DNA of 64,000 bases, from positions 5,684,596-5,748,595 of the forward strand of contig NZ_CP092827.1 of the NCBI RefSeq assembly GCF_022533585.1, given 5' to 3'. The position numbers and the translations under genes were made by a program. The stretch is from Pseudomonas sp. LS.1a (GTDB lineage Bacteria; Pseudomonadota; Gammaproteobacteria; Pseudomonadales; Pseudomonadaceae). Positions 8,686 through 17,687 of this stretch are shown here, in pieces (position 1 is the first letter of the stretch; each line of letters begins with the position of its first letter). The notes beneath the pieces are model-generated. The model was given only the letters and a program-made list of their open reading frames with translations, was not told the origin of the DNA and did no database searches.

Positions 8686-9196
8686 CCGAACCGCAATCAT
8701 TACCCAGCCACACGGCACGGGTGTTCATGCTGCCTTGCTGCTGAACACCCGAGGCGTTGAAGGTGCCATTGACCTGTGTGGTGAACTCCCGGTCACTGAG
8801 GAAAGTCGCCTGGCCACTGCCCTGTGCCTTGGGGCAACTGAACTGGAATTTCCACACATTGCCGGTGCGGTCGGTGATCTTCTGGGTACAACCTGACTTC
8901 GGGTCCTGCAGCGGGATATCGTTGGTTGCCACCTGTTCTGGCGTCAGGCACGAGCGCACCCCCTTGCCCCCAACAGTCACCCCCTGTTTGGCCAGCACCC
9001 CTTCCATCATCGCACGCTGCTCCGGCGGCAGGTTCTTCAACTGGCCGAGCATGAACTCCATGTCGGGTAACGGCTTGCCATCGACCTGCATGTTGCTGGT
9101 GGTCAGCTCCCACAAACCTGGCTGCAGCATCTGGGCATGCACCAGCGGGCTGCTCACACCTAGGGCCAACGCCAACAGTGGCAGACGAATCTTCAT
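8669..9196 (-). CDS. DUF3617 periplasmic protein
   Basis: A 175-residue exported protein. A signal peptide (MKIRLPLLALALGVSSPLVHA) ends at an AHA/Q-like cleavage site, and the mature part starts with the family signature QPGLWELTTSNMQVDGKPLPD. Four cysteines in CLTPEQ, SGCTQ, FSCPKA and NDCG could make two disulfides. DUF3617 has no known biochemical role. AGGAGCG in front of ATG 9196 supports the start. It converges on folE2 and diverges from the cardiolipin synthase gene. Confidence 0.85.
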   Translation of the reverse strand: MKIRLPLLALALGVSSPLVHAQMLQPGLWELTTSNMQVDGKPLPDMEFMLGQLKNLPPEQRAMMEGVLAKQGVTVGGKGVRSCLTPEQVATNDIPLQDPKSGCTQKITDRTGNVWKFQFSCPKAQGSGQATFLSDREFTTQVNGTFNASGVQQQGSMNTRAVWLGNDCGSVKPRS

Positions 9197-9328
9197 GGAC
9201 GAACGCTCCTGGAAAAAAGCCGGCCAAGCGGGCCGGGCTGAGCCTTAGACGCCAAATCCACCCGCAGGTTGCAAGACGGACCGGGAACGTGTTCTGTTAC
9301 TCAAGTGTACTCGGCCAGCAGGATGCAT

Positions 9329-10768
9329 ATGGACTACCACAGCCCCTACTTCTTCGGTTATCTACTCGGCCTGGTTCATCTGCTGGGTATCGTCGCCGCA
9401 CTGCACGCACTGTTCACCGTGCGCACTGCCCAGGGCGCAATCGCCTGGGCGATGCCGTTGTTCTTCATCCCCTACCTCACCCTGATCCCTTACCTGATCT
9501 TCGGTGCCCGCTCGTTCTACGCCTATATCAAGGCCCGGCGACAGGCCAACCAGGAAATGCACGTGGCCATGGCCAACCTCAACTGGCGGCCTTGGGTAGA
9601 AGAAGCCCTCACCGCCCGCGAGTCGGAAAGCTATGCGGCCCTGCGCGCCATGCCCAAGCTCGGGCGCATGCCCTGCCTTGCCAACAACCAGGTGAAGCTG
9701 CTGATCGATGGCAAGGCGACATTCGATGCCATCTTCGCCGCCATCGAAAAAGCCCGCGCCGTGGTGCTGGTGCAGTTCTTCATCATCCATGACGACAGCC
9801 TGGGCAAGGCGTTGCAGCAACTGCTGCTGCGCAAAGCCGCCGAGGGGGTGCAGGTGTTCGTGCTGTACGACCGCGTCGGCAGCCATGCCTTGCCGGCCAG
9901 CTACAGCCAGCTACTGCGTGACGGTGGTGTACAGATCCATGCCTTCGCTACCCGTCGTGGCTGGTTCAACCGCTTCCAGGTGAACTTCCGCAACCACCGC
10001 AAGATCGTGGTGGTGGATGGCCTGCTCGGTTTCATCGGCGGGCATAACGTGGGCGATGAGTACCTTGGTGGCGACCCGCAGCTCTCACCCTGGCGCGACA
10101 CCCATGTGCAGATCAGCGGGCCGGTGCTGGCCTGCCTGCAGGAGTCGTTCGCCGAGGACTGGTATTGGGCCGCGCGCCAGCTACCGCCGCTGATCCTGCC
10201 GGACGCCTACCCGGACAACGGCGTGCTGTGCCAAGCCTTGGCCAGCGGCCCGGCCGACCCACAGGAAACCTGCTCGCTGTTCTTTCTTGAGGCTATTCAT
10301 TCAGCCACCCGGCGCGTGTGGATCACCAGCCCGTACTTCATCCCCGACGAGGCGGTGTTTGCCGCCCTGCGCCTGGCGGTACTGCGTGGGGTCGATGTGC
10401 GCGTGCTGATCCCGTCACGTCCAGACCATCGCATCGTCTATGCCGCCTCCAGTCTGTTCGCCTTCGAAGCGGTACGTGCGGGTGTACGCATGTTCCGCTA
10501 TCAACCGGGCTTCCTGCACCAGAAGGTGGTGCTGGTGGATGACGATGTCAGTGCGATCGGCAGTGCCAACCTGGACAACCGCTCGTTCCGCCTGAACTTC
10601 GAGATCACCCTGCTGACGGTCGACCGCGGCTTCGCCGACCAGGTCGAGAACATGCTGATCAATGACTTTGAACAGGCACGGGAAATTACTGCAGAGGACA
10701 GCCGCGATACCCATCGGCTGCAGCAACTGGGGATGCGGATTGCGCGGCTGATTTCGCCGATTCTGTGA
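9329..10768 (+). CDS. cls: Cardiolipin synthase (ClsA type)
   Basis: A 479-residue inner-membrane phospholipase D-superfamily enzyme that condenses two phosphatidylglycerols into cardiolipin plus glycerol. Two N-terminal membrane helices ([19 protein letters not shown] and [20 protein letters not shown]) are followed by two HKD motifs: [10 protein letters not shown] with [11 protein letters not shown] near residue 220, and [10 protein letters not shown] with [10 protein letters not shown] near residue 395. ATG 9329 (MDYHSPYF) is chosen from the typical pseudomonad N-terminus; ATG 9323 is two codons upstream. Monocistronic; a REP pair follows. Confidence 0.93.
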   Translation: MDYHSPYFFGYLLGLVHLLGIVAALHALFTVRTAQGAIAWAMPLFFIPYLTLIPYLIFGARSFYAYIKARRQANQEMHVAMANLNWRPWVEEALTARESESYAALRAMPKLGRMPCLANNQVKLLIDGKATFDAIFAAIEKARAVVLVQFFIIHDDSLGKALQQLLLRKAAEGVQVFVLYDRVGSHALPASYSQLLRDGGVQIHAFATRRGWFNRFQVNFRNHRKIVVVDGLLGFIGGHNVGDEYLGGDPQLSPWRDTHVQISGPVLACLQESFAEDWYWAARQLPPLILPDAYPDNGVLCQALASGPADPQETCSLFFLEAIHSATRRVWITSPYFIPDEAVFAALRLAVLRGVDVRVLIPSRPDHRIVYAASSLFAFEAVRAGVRMFRYQPGFLHQKVVLVDDDVSAIGSANLDNRSFRLNFEITLLTVDRGFADQVENMLINDFEQAREITAEDSRDTHRLQQLGMRIARLISPIL

Positions 10769-10798
10769 TGCGTCTGCGCACCTCGCAAGGTATCGCGG

Positions 10799-10878
10799 CC
10801 CTTGTGGGAGCGGGTTTACCCGCGAAGACGTCAGTGGCTGTACCGACGCATTCGCGGGTAAACCCGCTCCCACAGGGT
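10799..10878. repeat. Inverted REP pair
   Basis: CTTGTGGGAGCGGGTTTACCCGCGAAGACG and its reverse complement flank a loop of about 20 bp. Same REP family as at 604-711; it lies between the convergent cls and cfa genes, a common place for REPs. Confidence 0.9.
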
Positions 10879-10909
10879 ATGGTGTCGCGCTTGCGTGCTT
10901 GGTTGCAAT

Positions 10910-12094
10910 TCAGCGATACAAGTCTTCACGCGTCCAGGGTAGATCATGGTGCCCATCGGCGTAGGGCTTCACGGCCAGTATCTGGTGCAGGTTGATCCAG
11001 CCCTTCTGGAAGGCATAGGCACACCCGGCCAGGTACAGGCGCCAGATGCGCAAGGTCTTCTCGGGCACTAGCGCCGCTGCCTTGTGCAACTGGTTCTCCA
11101 GGTTCTCGCTCCAGTGGTGCAAAGTCTTGGCGTAGTGCAAACGCAGGCTTTCCACGTCCACCACCTCCAGCCCCGCTTCACAGATGCTGGCGCTGATCAT
11201 TGACAGGTGCGGCAGCTCGCCATGAGGGAACACGTAGCGGTCGATGAACTCGCCAGCGCCACGCCCGACCGGGCGGCCATCCACATGCTTGGCGGTGATA
11301 CCGTGGTTCATCACCAGGCCCCCTTCCCTCACGGCTCCGAACAGTTTCTGGCTATACAGCGCCAGGTTGGCATGCCCGACATGCTCGAACATGCCAACGC
11401 TGACAACCTTGTCGAAGCGGCCATCCTGAGGCAGATCGCGGTAGTCGAGAATCTGCAGGTCGACCCTGTCGGCCAGCCCCTCGGCCTTGACCCGCTCGCG
11501 GCCGAGCTTGAGCTGCTCCTTGCTCAAGGTGATACCAAACACCTTGGCGCCATATTCGCGAGCAGCGAAACGCGCCAGCCCACCCCAGCCACAACCAACG
11601 TCGAGCAGGTAGTCACCGGCGTCCAGCCGCAGCTTGCGGCACAGGTGATCGAATTTGTCCTGCTGTGCCTGATCCAGCGTGTTGTCCGGCTCGCGGAAGT
11701 AGGCGCAGGAGTAGGCCATGTCCTGATCCAGCCAGAGCTGGTAGAACGCGTTGGAAACATCGTAATGGTAGGAAATGGCTTCAGCGTCGGTGCTCTTGTC
11801 ATGGGCCCGCCGTTGCGGTGGGACGTTGTCCTCGTCGGTCAGTAGCGCTTCGCTCAGCTCATCACATACGCGGATGGCTTCACCAATGTCGCCTTCCAGC
11901 TCCAGCTTGCCTTCGACAAATGCCGTGCCCAGCTGGTCCATGCTCGGGTGGCTCAACTGGCTGATCAGCTGCGGCTCCTTGACCAGGATGGTGACCTGCG
12001 GGCTAGGCCCCAGATCGAACTGGTTACCGTCCCACAGTTTCAGCCGCAGCGGCAGATGCAGGCTCTGCAGTGCCGGTGGAAGTTGCGCAAGCAT
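10910..12094 (-). CDS. cfa: Cyclopropane-fatty-acyl-phospholipid synthase
   Basis: A 394-residue SAM-dependent enzyme that adds a methylene bridge to cis double bonds of membrane phospholipid acyl chains, mainly in stationary phase. Seen: an N-terminal lipid-binding domain, the family motif SYHYDVSNAFYQLWLD, the SAM loop LDVGCGWGG (166-172), VSVGMFEHVGH with the bicarbonate-ligand glutamate, and a C-terminal NLHQILAVKPY. AGGAGG before ATG 12094 fixes the start. The family usually depends on sigma-S, but no promoter could be assigned here. P. putida has more than one cfa paralogue, so this may not be the main enzyme. Confidence 0.92.
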   Translation of the reverse strand: MLAQLPPALQSLHLPLRLKLWDGNQFDLGPSPQVTILVKEPQLISQLSHPSMDQLGTAFVEGKLELEGDIGEAIRVCDELSEALLTDEDNVPPQRRAHDKSTDAEAISYHYDVSNAFYQLWLDQDMAYSCAYFREPDNTLDQAQQDKFDHLCRKLRLDAGDYLLDVGCGWGGLARFAAREYGAKVFGITLSKEQLKLGRERVKAEGLADRVDLQILDYRDLPQDGRFDKVVSVGMFEHVGHANLALYSQKLFGAVREGGLVMNHGITAKHVDGRPVGRGAGEFIDRYVFPHGELPHLSMISASICEAGLEVVDVESLRLHYAKTLHHWSENLENQLHKAAALVPEKTLRIWRLYLAGCAYAFQKGWINLHQILAVKPYADGHHDLPWTREDLYR

Positions 12095-12301
12095 GAACGA
12101 CCCTCCTGTCCGTATTTGGCCACGACGCCTTATATTTCGAACGTCGCCGGATCAGAGTAGTTCATTCGTGGGATGTTTCCTCTAAACCAGACCATGGTCT
12201 AGAACCGACTGATCTTATCCATACAGCAGATTGTATACAATTTTTGCATCTCAGCTTAACCTTGTGCCCCTCTTGCGCTTCTTCATCCTGGAGTTGAACC
12301 C

Positions 12302-13702
12302 ATGAAATCCTATGACGTGGTGATCATCGGCGGTGGCCCTGGCGGCTACAACGCAGCCATCCGTGCCGGCCAGCTGGGCCTGAGCGTAGCCTGCGTGGAG
12401 GGCCGCTCGACCTTGGGTGGCACCTGCCTGAACGTGGGCTGCATGCCCTCCAAGGCGTTGCTGCATGCTTCCGAGCTGTACGAAGCCGCCAGCGGTGACG
12501 AGTTCGCCCACCTCGGTATCGAAGTCAAACCTACCCTAAACCTCGCCCAGATGATGAAACAGAAGGACGAGAGCGTGACCGGCCTGACCAAGGGCATCGA
12601 GTACCTGTTCCGCAAGAACAAGGTCGACTGGATCAAGGGCTGGGGCCGCCTGGATGGTGTCGGCAAGGTCGTGGTCAAGGCTGAGGACGGCAGCGAAACC
12701 GCATTGCAAGCCAAGGACATCGTCATTGCCACCGGCTCCGAGCCTACCCCGCTGCCGGGCGTGACCATCGACAACCAGCGCATCATCGACTCGACCGGCG
12801 CGCTGTCGCTGCCACAGGTGCCCAAGCACCTGGTCGTCATCGGCGCCGGCGTGATCGGCCTCGAGCTGGGTTCGGTATGGCGTCGCCTGGGCAGCCAGGT
12901 CACGGTCATCGAATACCTCGACCGCATCTGCCCAGGCACCGATGAAGAAACCGCCAGGACCCTGCAGAAGGCCTTGGCCAAGCAAGGCATGGTATTCAAG
13001 CTGGGCAGCAAGGTGACCCAGGCCAACGCCAGCGCCGATGGCGTGAGCCTGACCCTGGAGCCAGCCGCTGGCGGTACCGCAGAAACGCTGCAGGCTGACT
13101 ACGTACTGGTCGCCATCGGTCGCCGCCCCTATACCAAAGGGCTGAACCTGGAAAGCGTGGGCCTGGAGACCGACAAGCGCGGCATGCTCGGCAACGACCA
13201 CCACCGCACTGCCGTGCCGGGTATCTGGGTGATTGGCGACGTCACCTCCGGCCCGATGCTGGCGCACAAAGCCGAAGACGAAGCGGTGGCCTGCATCGAA
13301 CGCATCGCCGGCAAGCCCCATGAGGTCAACTACAACCTTATCCCTGGTGTGATCTACACCCGCCCGGAGCTGGCCACCGTGGGCAAGACCGAAGAGCAGC
13401 TCAAGGCCGAAGGGCGTGCCTATAAAGTCGGCAAGTTCCCGTTCACGGCCAACAGCCGCGCCAAGATCAACCACGAGACCGAAGGCTTCGCCAAGGTCAT
13501 CGCCGACGCCGAGACCGATGAAGTGCTGGGTGTGCACCTGGTGGGCCCAAGTGTCAGCGAGATGATTGGTGAGTTCTGCGTGGCCATGGAGTTCTCGGCC
13601 TCGGCGGAAGACATCGCCCTCACCTGCCACCCCCACCCCACCCGCTCCGAGGCCTTGCGCCAGGCAGCGATGAATGTGGACGGGATGGCGATGCAGATCT
13701 GA
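12302..13702 (+). CDS. lpd: Dihydrolipoamide dehydrogenase (Lpd3-like)
   Basis: A 466-residue FAD-dependent disulfide oxidoreductase (E3) that reoxidises dihydrolipoamide with NAD+. FAD motif IIGGGPGGYNAA, redox pair GGTCLNVGC (C42 and C47), NAD motif VVIGAGVIGLELGSVW, second FAD motif GIWVIGDVTSGPMLAHKAEDE, and the dimer-interface catalytic pair TCHPHPTRSE. It stands alone, not beside E1/E2 genes, as the third Lpd of P. putida does, and its partner complex cannot be told from the sequence. A REP palindrome 30 bp downstream may end its transcript. Confidence 0.93.
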   Translation: MKSYDVVIIGGGPGGYNAAIRAGQLGLSVACVEGRSTLGGTCLNVGCMPSKALLHASELYEAASGDEFAHLGIEVKPTLNLAQMMKQKDESVTGLTKGIEYLFRKNKVDWIKGWGRLDGVGKVVVKAEDGSETALQAKDIVIATGSEPTPLPGVTIDNQRIIDSTGALSLPQVPKHLVVIGAGVIGLELGSVWRRLGSQVTVIEYLDRICPGTDEETARTLQKALAKQGMVFKLGSKVTQANASADGVSLTLEPAAGGTAETLQADYVLVAIGRRPYTKGLNLESVGLETDKRGMLGNDHHRTAVPGIWVIGDVTSGPMLAHKAEDEAVACIERIAGKPHEVNYNLIPGVIYTRPELATVGKTEEQLKAEGRAYKVGKFPFTANSRAKINHETEGFAKVIADAETDEVLGVHLVGPSVSEMIGEFCVAMEFSASAEDIALTCHPHPTRSEALRQAAMNVDGMAMQI

Positions 13703-13730
13703 TGCGAGATAGCCGTGGGCTGCATTGCAG

Positions 13731-13802
13731 CCCATCGCGACACAAGGCCGCTCCCACAGGGGAACGCGATTCCCTGTGGGAGCGGCCTTGTGTCGCGATG
13801 GG
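13731..13802. repeat. REP palindrome of a second type
   Basis: Arms CATCGCGACACAAGGCCGCTC and complement (13731-13762 and 13772-13802) surround a short loop. The core CTCCCACAGGG is shared with the other REPs but the outer sequence differs. It marks the last core-type sequence before the Tn7-like element. Confidence 0.85.
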
Positions 13803-13813
13803 ACGCGTGGATT

Positions 13814-13945
13814 TAGAGAATTAAAACTGTCGCAGAGGAGGCCCGCATCATGGGGCTCTTCCCCCATTACGAGGAAACCGCAAAGCTGTCGCAAATGGCG
13901 AAAATGCTCAGCCCACAGGTCGTGCTAGAGAATTAAAGCTGTCGC
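13814..13945 (+). repeat. Left-end TnsB-type binding repeats (three copies)
   Basis: Direct copies GAATTAAAACTGTCGCAG (13818-13835), GCAAAGCTGTCGCAAAT (13880-13896) and GAATTAAAGCTGTCGCAG (13929-13946) are spaced 50-60 bp apart. Tn7 likewise has three separated TnsB sites in its left end. The same motif in opposite orientation lies at the right end. Confidence 0.8.
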
Positions 13946-14037
13946 AGCCACTTACCACGCTACCTGCAGCACCATCGAGGCAGTCGCGGACCGAACGATC
14001 ATTCACGATTCAGCAAGCGGAGGCTACTAGCTCGCGA

Positions 14038-15147
14038 TCAGATCGCGCTGACCTCGTCATAGAACAGCTGGAACACAGGGTCGGTAGCCCGCAGCTCTCT
14101 CATGTCCAATTTCAAAAGCGCTTTGCTGTAGGCCTCGAAGCTCGGATAGCGTCTCCCATGCTCCCTAGTAAGCCCTAGCCAATGTCCGAGTCTGGGATGG
14201 ATGATGACGGGCGCCCAATTGGTATAGGTGATGATTTCATCGAGCATCGACTTGGTGCCTTCGATATCGTTGTCACTATCCACCACAGCCAAAACCCTGA
14301 CTTCGGGCTGACTCATCAGGAGGCTGTTAACGATTTTGGGAACACCGATCTTGCCCAATGCTGAAATCACCTCGATTTTCTTTGATGACGGTGAATGCTC
14401 CAGAATTCGCTGCGCGAGATGAGCCAGAACCTCTCTATCTGAGTCCCCCTCGCAGACAATAATGAGGTCAGCTGATGACGAGTCTGGTCGGCCAATCACC
14501 CTGTCTGTCATGCGATCGAAGTGAAGGCGTTCAACTGCCACTCCTTCCGTGCCAGCGCTTTCCACCAACTCGATTGCGGTCGGGTAGTACACCAATCCTT
14601 CTTCGGCAGCCTTACGCAGTTTGGCTTTCAAAATGGTCTTGAAGCCCTGTTTTCCAGCGATGGCGGCGTCTATATCCTCTTTGTTGAACAGGATCAGGTT
14701 CAGCGACTTCCCTGCTGTCAGCGCATCGACGGCATCCTCGGAATAGCCTGACATTGATATGAAGACACCAAGCGTACCAACGAGCTTACCGTCCACCTTG
14801 CCTTTAAACTGGTAAAGCGTGGAAGCAGGTATCGGATCTGCGTGCCATTTCGCTTCCAGCAGAATGAAGGTCCCGTCCAGGTAGAACGAGCCATCAATTT
14901 GCTCCCCCTTTGCTTTGTAGCTAGATCGAGGCTCTAGACCATCCGCGTCCAGTAGTCGCTTTAACACGCGCTCAAAATCGAACCCCCGCTTACGTTTCAG
15001 CGGCCCTGGGGCGTTGTCACTTAGTTGGCGAAGCTGTGCGTACTGCTCGGGGAGGGCTGGCTCCTGGCTCATGAATGCGTCCATCATTACGGGTAGGCTA
15101 GCCCCCAGTATGACGACGGCCCCTAGAGCAACGCTACCAATGGGCAA
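14038..15147 (-). CDS. PD-(D/E)XK nuclease fused to a TOPRIM domain, putative defence protein
   Basis: A 369-residue protein with two recognisable parts. Residues 50-170 are a restriction-endonuclease-like (Mrr/NERD-type) domain: E59, then GEQIDGSFYLDG and FILLEAKW give D85, E98 and K100 as the catalytic set. Residues 225-330 look like a TOPRIM domain: LIIVCEGDSDREVL with E233, then VVDSDND with D290, D292 and D294. The N-terminus before residue 25 is hydrophobic and could anchor it in the membrane if TTG 15147 is the start; ATG 15087 or 15072 would remove part or all of that segment. It is the outermost left cargo gene and stands alone. Related TOPRIM nucleases (OLD family) act in phage defence, but this arrangement without an ATPase is different, so the role is inferred. 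Confidence 0.7.
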   Translation of the reverse strand: MPIGSVALGAVVILGASLPVMMDAFMSQEPALPEQYAQLRQLSDNAPGPLKRKRGFDFERVLKRLLDADGLEPRSSYKAKGEQIDGSFYLDGTFILLEAKWHADPIPASTLYQFKGKVDGKLVGTLGVFISMSGYSEDAVDALTAGKSLNLILFNKEDIDAAIAGKQGFKTILKAKLRKAAEEGLVYYPTAIELVESAGTEGVAVERLHFDRMTDRVIGRPDSSSADLIIVCEGDSDREVLAHLAQRILEHSPSSKKIEVISALGKIGVPKIVNSLLMSQPEVRVLAVVDSDNDIEGTKSMLDEIITYTNWAPVIIHPRLGHWLGLTREHGRRYPSFEAYSKALLKLDMRELRATDPVFQLFYDEVSAI

Positions 15148-15191
15148 ACCAGGGTTGTAACTGACTACAGCTTTGCGAAACGTTCTTCTTC

Positions 15192-15299
15192 ATGACCATC
15201 ACTTACCTCAAGCAGGAGCGGCGCACGGTCAACATGTTCGAGGCTGACCCGCAACAGCCCGCGGATGATTTCGGGCTTGCTGCTAGGGATCAGACCTAG
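15192..15299 (+). pseudogene. Possible C-terminal gene remnant
   Basis: A 35-codon frame (MTITYLKQERRTVNMFEADP...) with coding-like composition lies between two minus-strand genes and overlaps the MFS stop. It has no ribosome site and no recognisable family. It may be the tail of a gene lost during cargo assembly, or chance. Confidence 0.2.
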
Positions 15300-16479
15300 T
15301 AGGCAGGTAGCAACTACCCCACAGCGCCACCGCCACCATAATCGCCATTAGCAAAAGCATCACAGGGGCGCCCTGAGCGCTCAACACAAAAGCTGCAGCA
15401 AATGGCCCTGCGGCCTGTGCGAGAAGCATGGGCCGCGCCAGTGCTCCCATCCGGGCGCCATATCCCTGGGGGCCAAAAAGCACCAACGGCAATGTGCCAC
15501 GGGCGATGGTCAAAATCCCCATACCCGCGCCGTAAAGTGCCGCTCCAGGAAATGCCAGCCAAGGCACACCTGGGATAAACAGGCAGATGCCGATGAGGCT
15601 TACCATCACACCGACGCGAGCCGACCAGCTCGGATGAAGATGCCGGGCAATCGAAAATTCCAGCACCCTGGCAACCACCTGGGCCGGTCCAATGACCATC
15701 CCGACTGCCAATACCGTGACCGTTGGCAGGCCCAGTTGCTTGAGTGCCGCGAGCAGGTGAACCGAGAGGCTGGCCATGACGAAGGCGACTACCGTCAGCA
15801 GACCTGCAACAAGCCAGAAAAGGCGGCGGCTACGTTCATCGAGCGTCACCGAAGCCAGCTCTTCCGAGGTTGACTCTTTTCCTGAGCCGAGCGGTTTCGG
15901 CACCGCCAACCAATGAACAGGCAAGCCAACCACAACATGTATCGCAGCAAGTACCAAGCAGGTGTCCCGCCAGCCTATCCATGACTCCAGTGCCGCCAAC
16001 GCGGGCCATCCAACAGTACTGGCAAAGCCGCCAATCAAGGTCAGCCCCGTTATTGCACCCCGCGCACGCTCTCCCAGCAACGTCCCAAGAGTGGCAAAGG
16101 CCGCGTCGTACAAACCCGTGGCCATGGCTACGCCGAGGAGCGACCAAGCCAGGTAATAGAGCCACAGAGAGCTGGCGATCGACATCACCATGAGCCCTGC
16201 ACCCAGCATCAGCGAGCTGAAAACAAGGACCGAGCGCCCGCCGCGACGGTCAATCGATCGGCCAGCCAGCGGAGAGCAGAGACCAGCAACTAGCATGCCC
16301 CAAGACAGTCCGCCCACGACAAACGATAGAGACCAGCCCATATCGCGAGCAATTGGACCTGCCAGGACCGCCGGGAGGTAGAACGTCGACGCCCAAGCCA
16401 AGATCTGGGTGATACCCAAGGTGAACACCAACCGAGTGCGACCCACGTTAGCTGGCAGGGGCGGTTCATGTCGAGTCAC
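15283..16479 (-). CDS. MFS transporter of the MarR-controlled module
   Basis: A 398-residue inner-membrane major facilitator with about 12 helices. The loop GRSIDRRGGRSVLVFSS matches the MFS motif-A pattern between helices 2 and 3. GTG 16479 with GAGGACT upstream is preferred over the longer frame to 16581, which would run through the operator region. It is divergent from a MarR-family regulator, with operator-like palindromes in between. The substrate is unknown; the acetyltransferase and arsenic genes nearby suggest export of an antibiotic-like or organoarsenical compound. Confidence 0.85.
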   Translation of the reverse strand: MTRHEPPLPANVGRTRLVFTLGITQILAWASTFYLPAVLAGPIARDMGWSLSFVVGGLSWGMLVAGLCSPLAGRSIDRRGGRSVLVFSSLMLGAGLMVMSIASSLWLYYLAWSLLGVAMATGLYDAAFATLGTLLGERARGAITGLTLIGGFASTVGWPALAALESWIGWRDTCLVLAAIHVVVGLPVHWLAVPKPLGSGKESTSEELASVTLDERSRRLFWLVAGLLTVVAFVMASLSVHLLAALKQLGLPTVTVLAVGMVIGPAQVVARVLEFSIARHLHPSWSARVGVMVSLIGICLFIPGVPWLAFPGAALYGAGMGILTIARGTLPLVLFGPQGYGARMGALARPMLLAQAAGPFAAAFVLSAQGAPVMLLLMAIMVAVALWGSCYLPTRSDP

Positions 16480-16495
16480 GACAGTCCTCGTTATG

Positions 16496-16604
16496 GTTGT
16501 TAGTAACAACCAATGTAGTCGACGGAGCTCTGAAAGGTCAATCTGATGACCGGTCAGTTGACGAGCGCGCTCATCGCCCATATTGTTGCAGGTAACAACT
16601 AACT
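16496..16604. promoter_or_regulatory. MarR operators in the MFS/marR intergenic region
   Basis: GTTGTTAGTAACAAC (16496-16510) and GTTGCAGGTAACAAC (16586-16600) are two palindromes of the same kind. They overlap the MFS and marR promoter regions and fit autorepression plus control of the MFS gene. Confidence 0.7.
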
Positions 16605-16613
16605 GGAAATGAC

Positions 16614-17108
16614 ATGCTGAACAAGCACAACGACGACCTTAGCCGTGATGCTGAAGACCTCTACGAAGCCCTGAACCAGCTGGTGCGCGTCTACCAGTTC
16701 AGGGATCGCGATCGCATCTGCTGCTACGACGTATCCGTCACCCAGTGCTACGCCATCGAGACCTTGGTGAAGCAGGGACCACTACGTCTGCAGGCGCTGG
16801 CCGAGGAAATGTTCCTGGACAAGAGTACGGCTAGCCGTGTCGTCGATACGTTGGAGCGCAAAGGGTATGTCTCCCGCGTGGAAGATCCGGAAGACCGCCG
16901 TGCCGTGCGGGTCCAGGCTACCGAAGCCGGTGCCGACCTGTATGAGCGCATCCGCGATGATCTCATCAATGAAGAAAAGGCGATGATCAGTTGCATGGCA
17001 CCGGAAGTACGCCTGGGAGCCCTGACGCTCCTGCGGCAGCTGACCCGCGCTGCTGAGGTACGTTGTGGCTTGGCAAACGAGAGTTGCCCAGCGAAGCCGC
17101 AAGAATAA
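16614..17108 (+). CDS. MarR family transcriptional regulator
   Basis: A 164-residue winged-helix regulator. The HTH and wing are QALAEEMFLDKSTASRVVDTLERKGYVSRVEDPEDRRAVRVQ. The N-terminal dimer helix contains adjacent cysteines (RICCYDVSVTQCYA) that could sense a thiol-reactive or arsenical ligand; that is an inference. Three copies of a GTTGTTA/GTAACAAC palindrome (two upstream, one downstream in front of the acetyltransferase) suggest it controls itself, the divergent MFS and the downstream operon. Confidence 0.88.
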   Translation: MLNKHNDDLSRDAEDLYEALNQLVRVYQFRDRDRICCYDVSVTQCYAIETLVKQGPLRLQALAEEMFLDKSTASRVVDTLERKGYVSRVEDPEDRRAVRVQATEAGADLYERIRDDLINEEKAMISCMAPEVRLGALTLLRQLTRAAEVRCGLANESCPAKPQE

Positions 17109-17139
17109 TGAGGGAGAGATCTCCCTTTTTTATCTAAAT

Positions 17140-17154
17140 TGTTGTTACTACCAA
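17140..17154. promoter_or_regulatory. Third MarR-type operator, before the acetyltransferase gene
   Basis: GTTGTTACTACCAAC is a variant of the two palindromes at 16496 and 16586. It lies 17 bp before the acetyltransferase start, so that gene and the flavoprotein probably respond to the same MarR regulator. Confidence 0.6.
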
Positions 17155-17171
17155 CTTAAAAAGGAAGCCAG

Positions 17172-17687
17172 ATGCACATTCGCCCCGCTCAGCTCGGTGA
17201 TGTTCAGGCCATCGCCGAGATTTACAACCAAGGGATCGATGACCGTAGCTCTACGTTTGAGACCCAGCCTCGGACCGCTATGGATGTACAGCCCTGGGTT
17301 GCCGATATGTCTCGCTTCCCGGTGCTGGTCGTCGAGCTGGACGGCGCAGTAGTGGCGTGGGCAAACCTAAGCAGCTACCGGGCGCGCTCCTGCTATGCCG
17401 GCATCGCTGATTTCTCGATTTACCTGCGGCGAGATGTCCGTGGGCGTGGCATCGGCAAGGCACTGCTGAACGCACTGTTGAGAGAAGCAGAAGCACGGGG
17501 CTTCTGGAAAGTCCTTTCCCGCATTTTCACCTTCAACGAAGCAAGCCTCGCGCTCTGCCAATCCTGCGGTTTCCGAAAGGTCGGCGTCTATGAAAAACAC
17601 GCATGCCTTGAAGGACGCTGGCTTGATTGCGCCATCGTTGAACGAGTCTTCCCCTCCAACCAACCTGACACAGGAGAACGAGCATGA
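17172..17687 (+). CDS. arsN1: GNAT N-acetyltransferase, phosphinothricin/arsinothricin (ArsN1) type
   Basis: A 171-residue GNAT enzyme that acetylates an amino group with acetyl-CoA. The family pattern is MHIRPAQLGDVQAIAEIYNQGI at the N-terminus, DFSIYLRRDVRGRGIGKALL for acetyl-CoA binding (motif A RGRGIG), and FNEASLALCQSCGFRKVGVYEKH. Members of this branch include phosphinothricin acetyltransferases and ArsN1, which inactivates the antibiotic arsinothricin. Location beside an arsenic island and a Cys-pair flavoprotein favours ArsN1, but substrate cannot be decided from sequence. The stop overlaps the next start (ATGA), so the two are coupled. Confidence 0.75.
   Translation: MHIRPAQLGDVQAIAEIYNQGIDDRSSTFETQPRTAMDVQPWVADMSRFPVLVVELDGAVVAWANLSSYRARSCYAGIADFSIYLRRDVRGRGIGKALLNALLREAEARGFWKVLSRIFTFNEASLALCQSCGFRKVGVYEKHACLEGRWLDCAIVERVFPSNQPDTGERA

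Noticed and set aside
15192..15299. 35-codon frame as a real small gene
   Set aside because: No ribosome site and overlap with the MFS gene end; listed only as a possible remnant.
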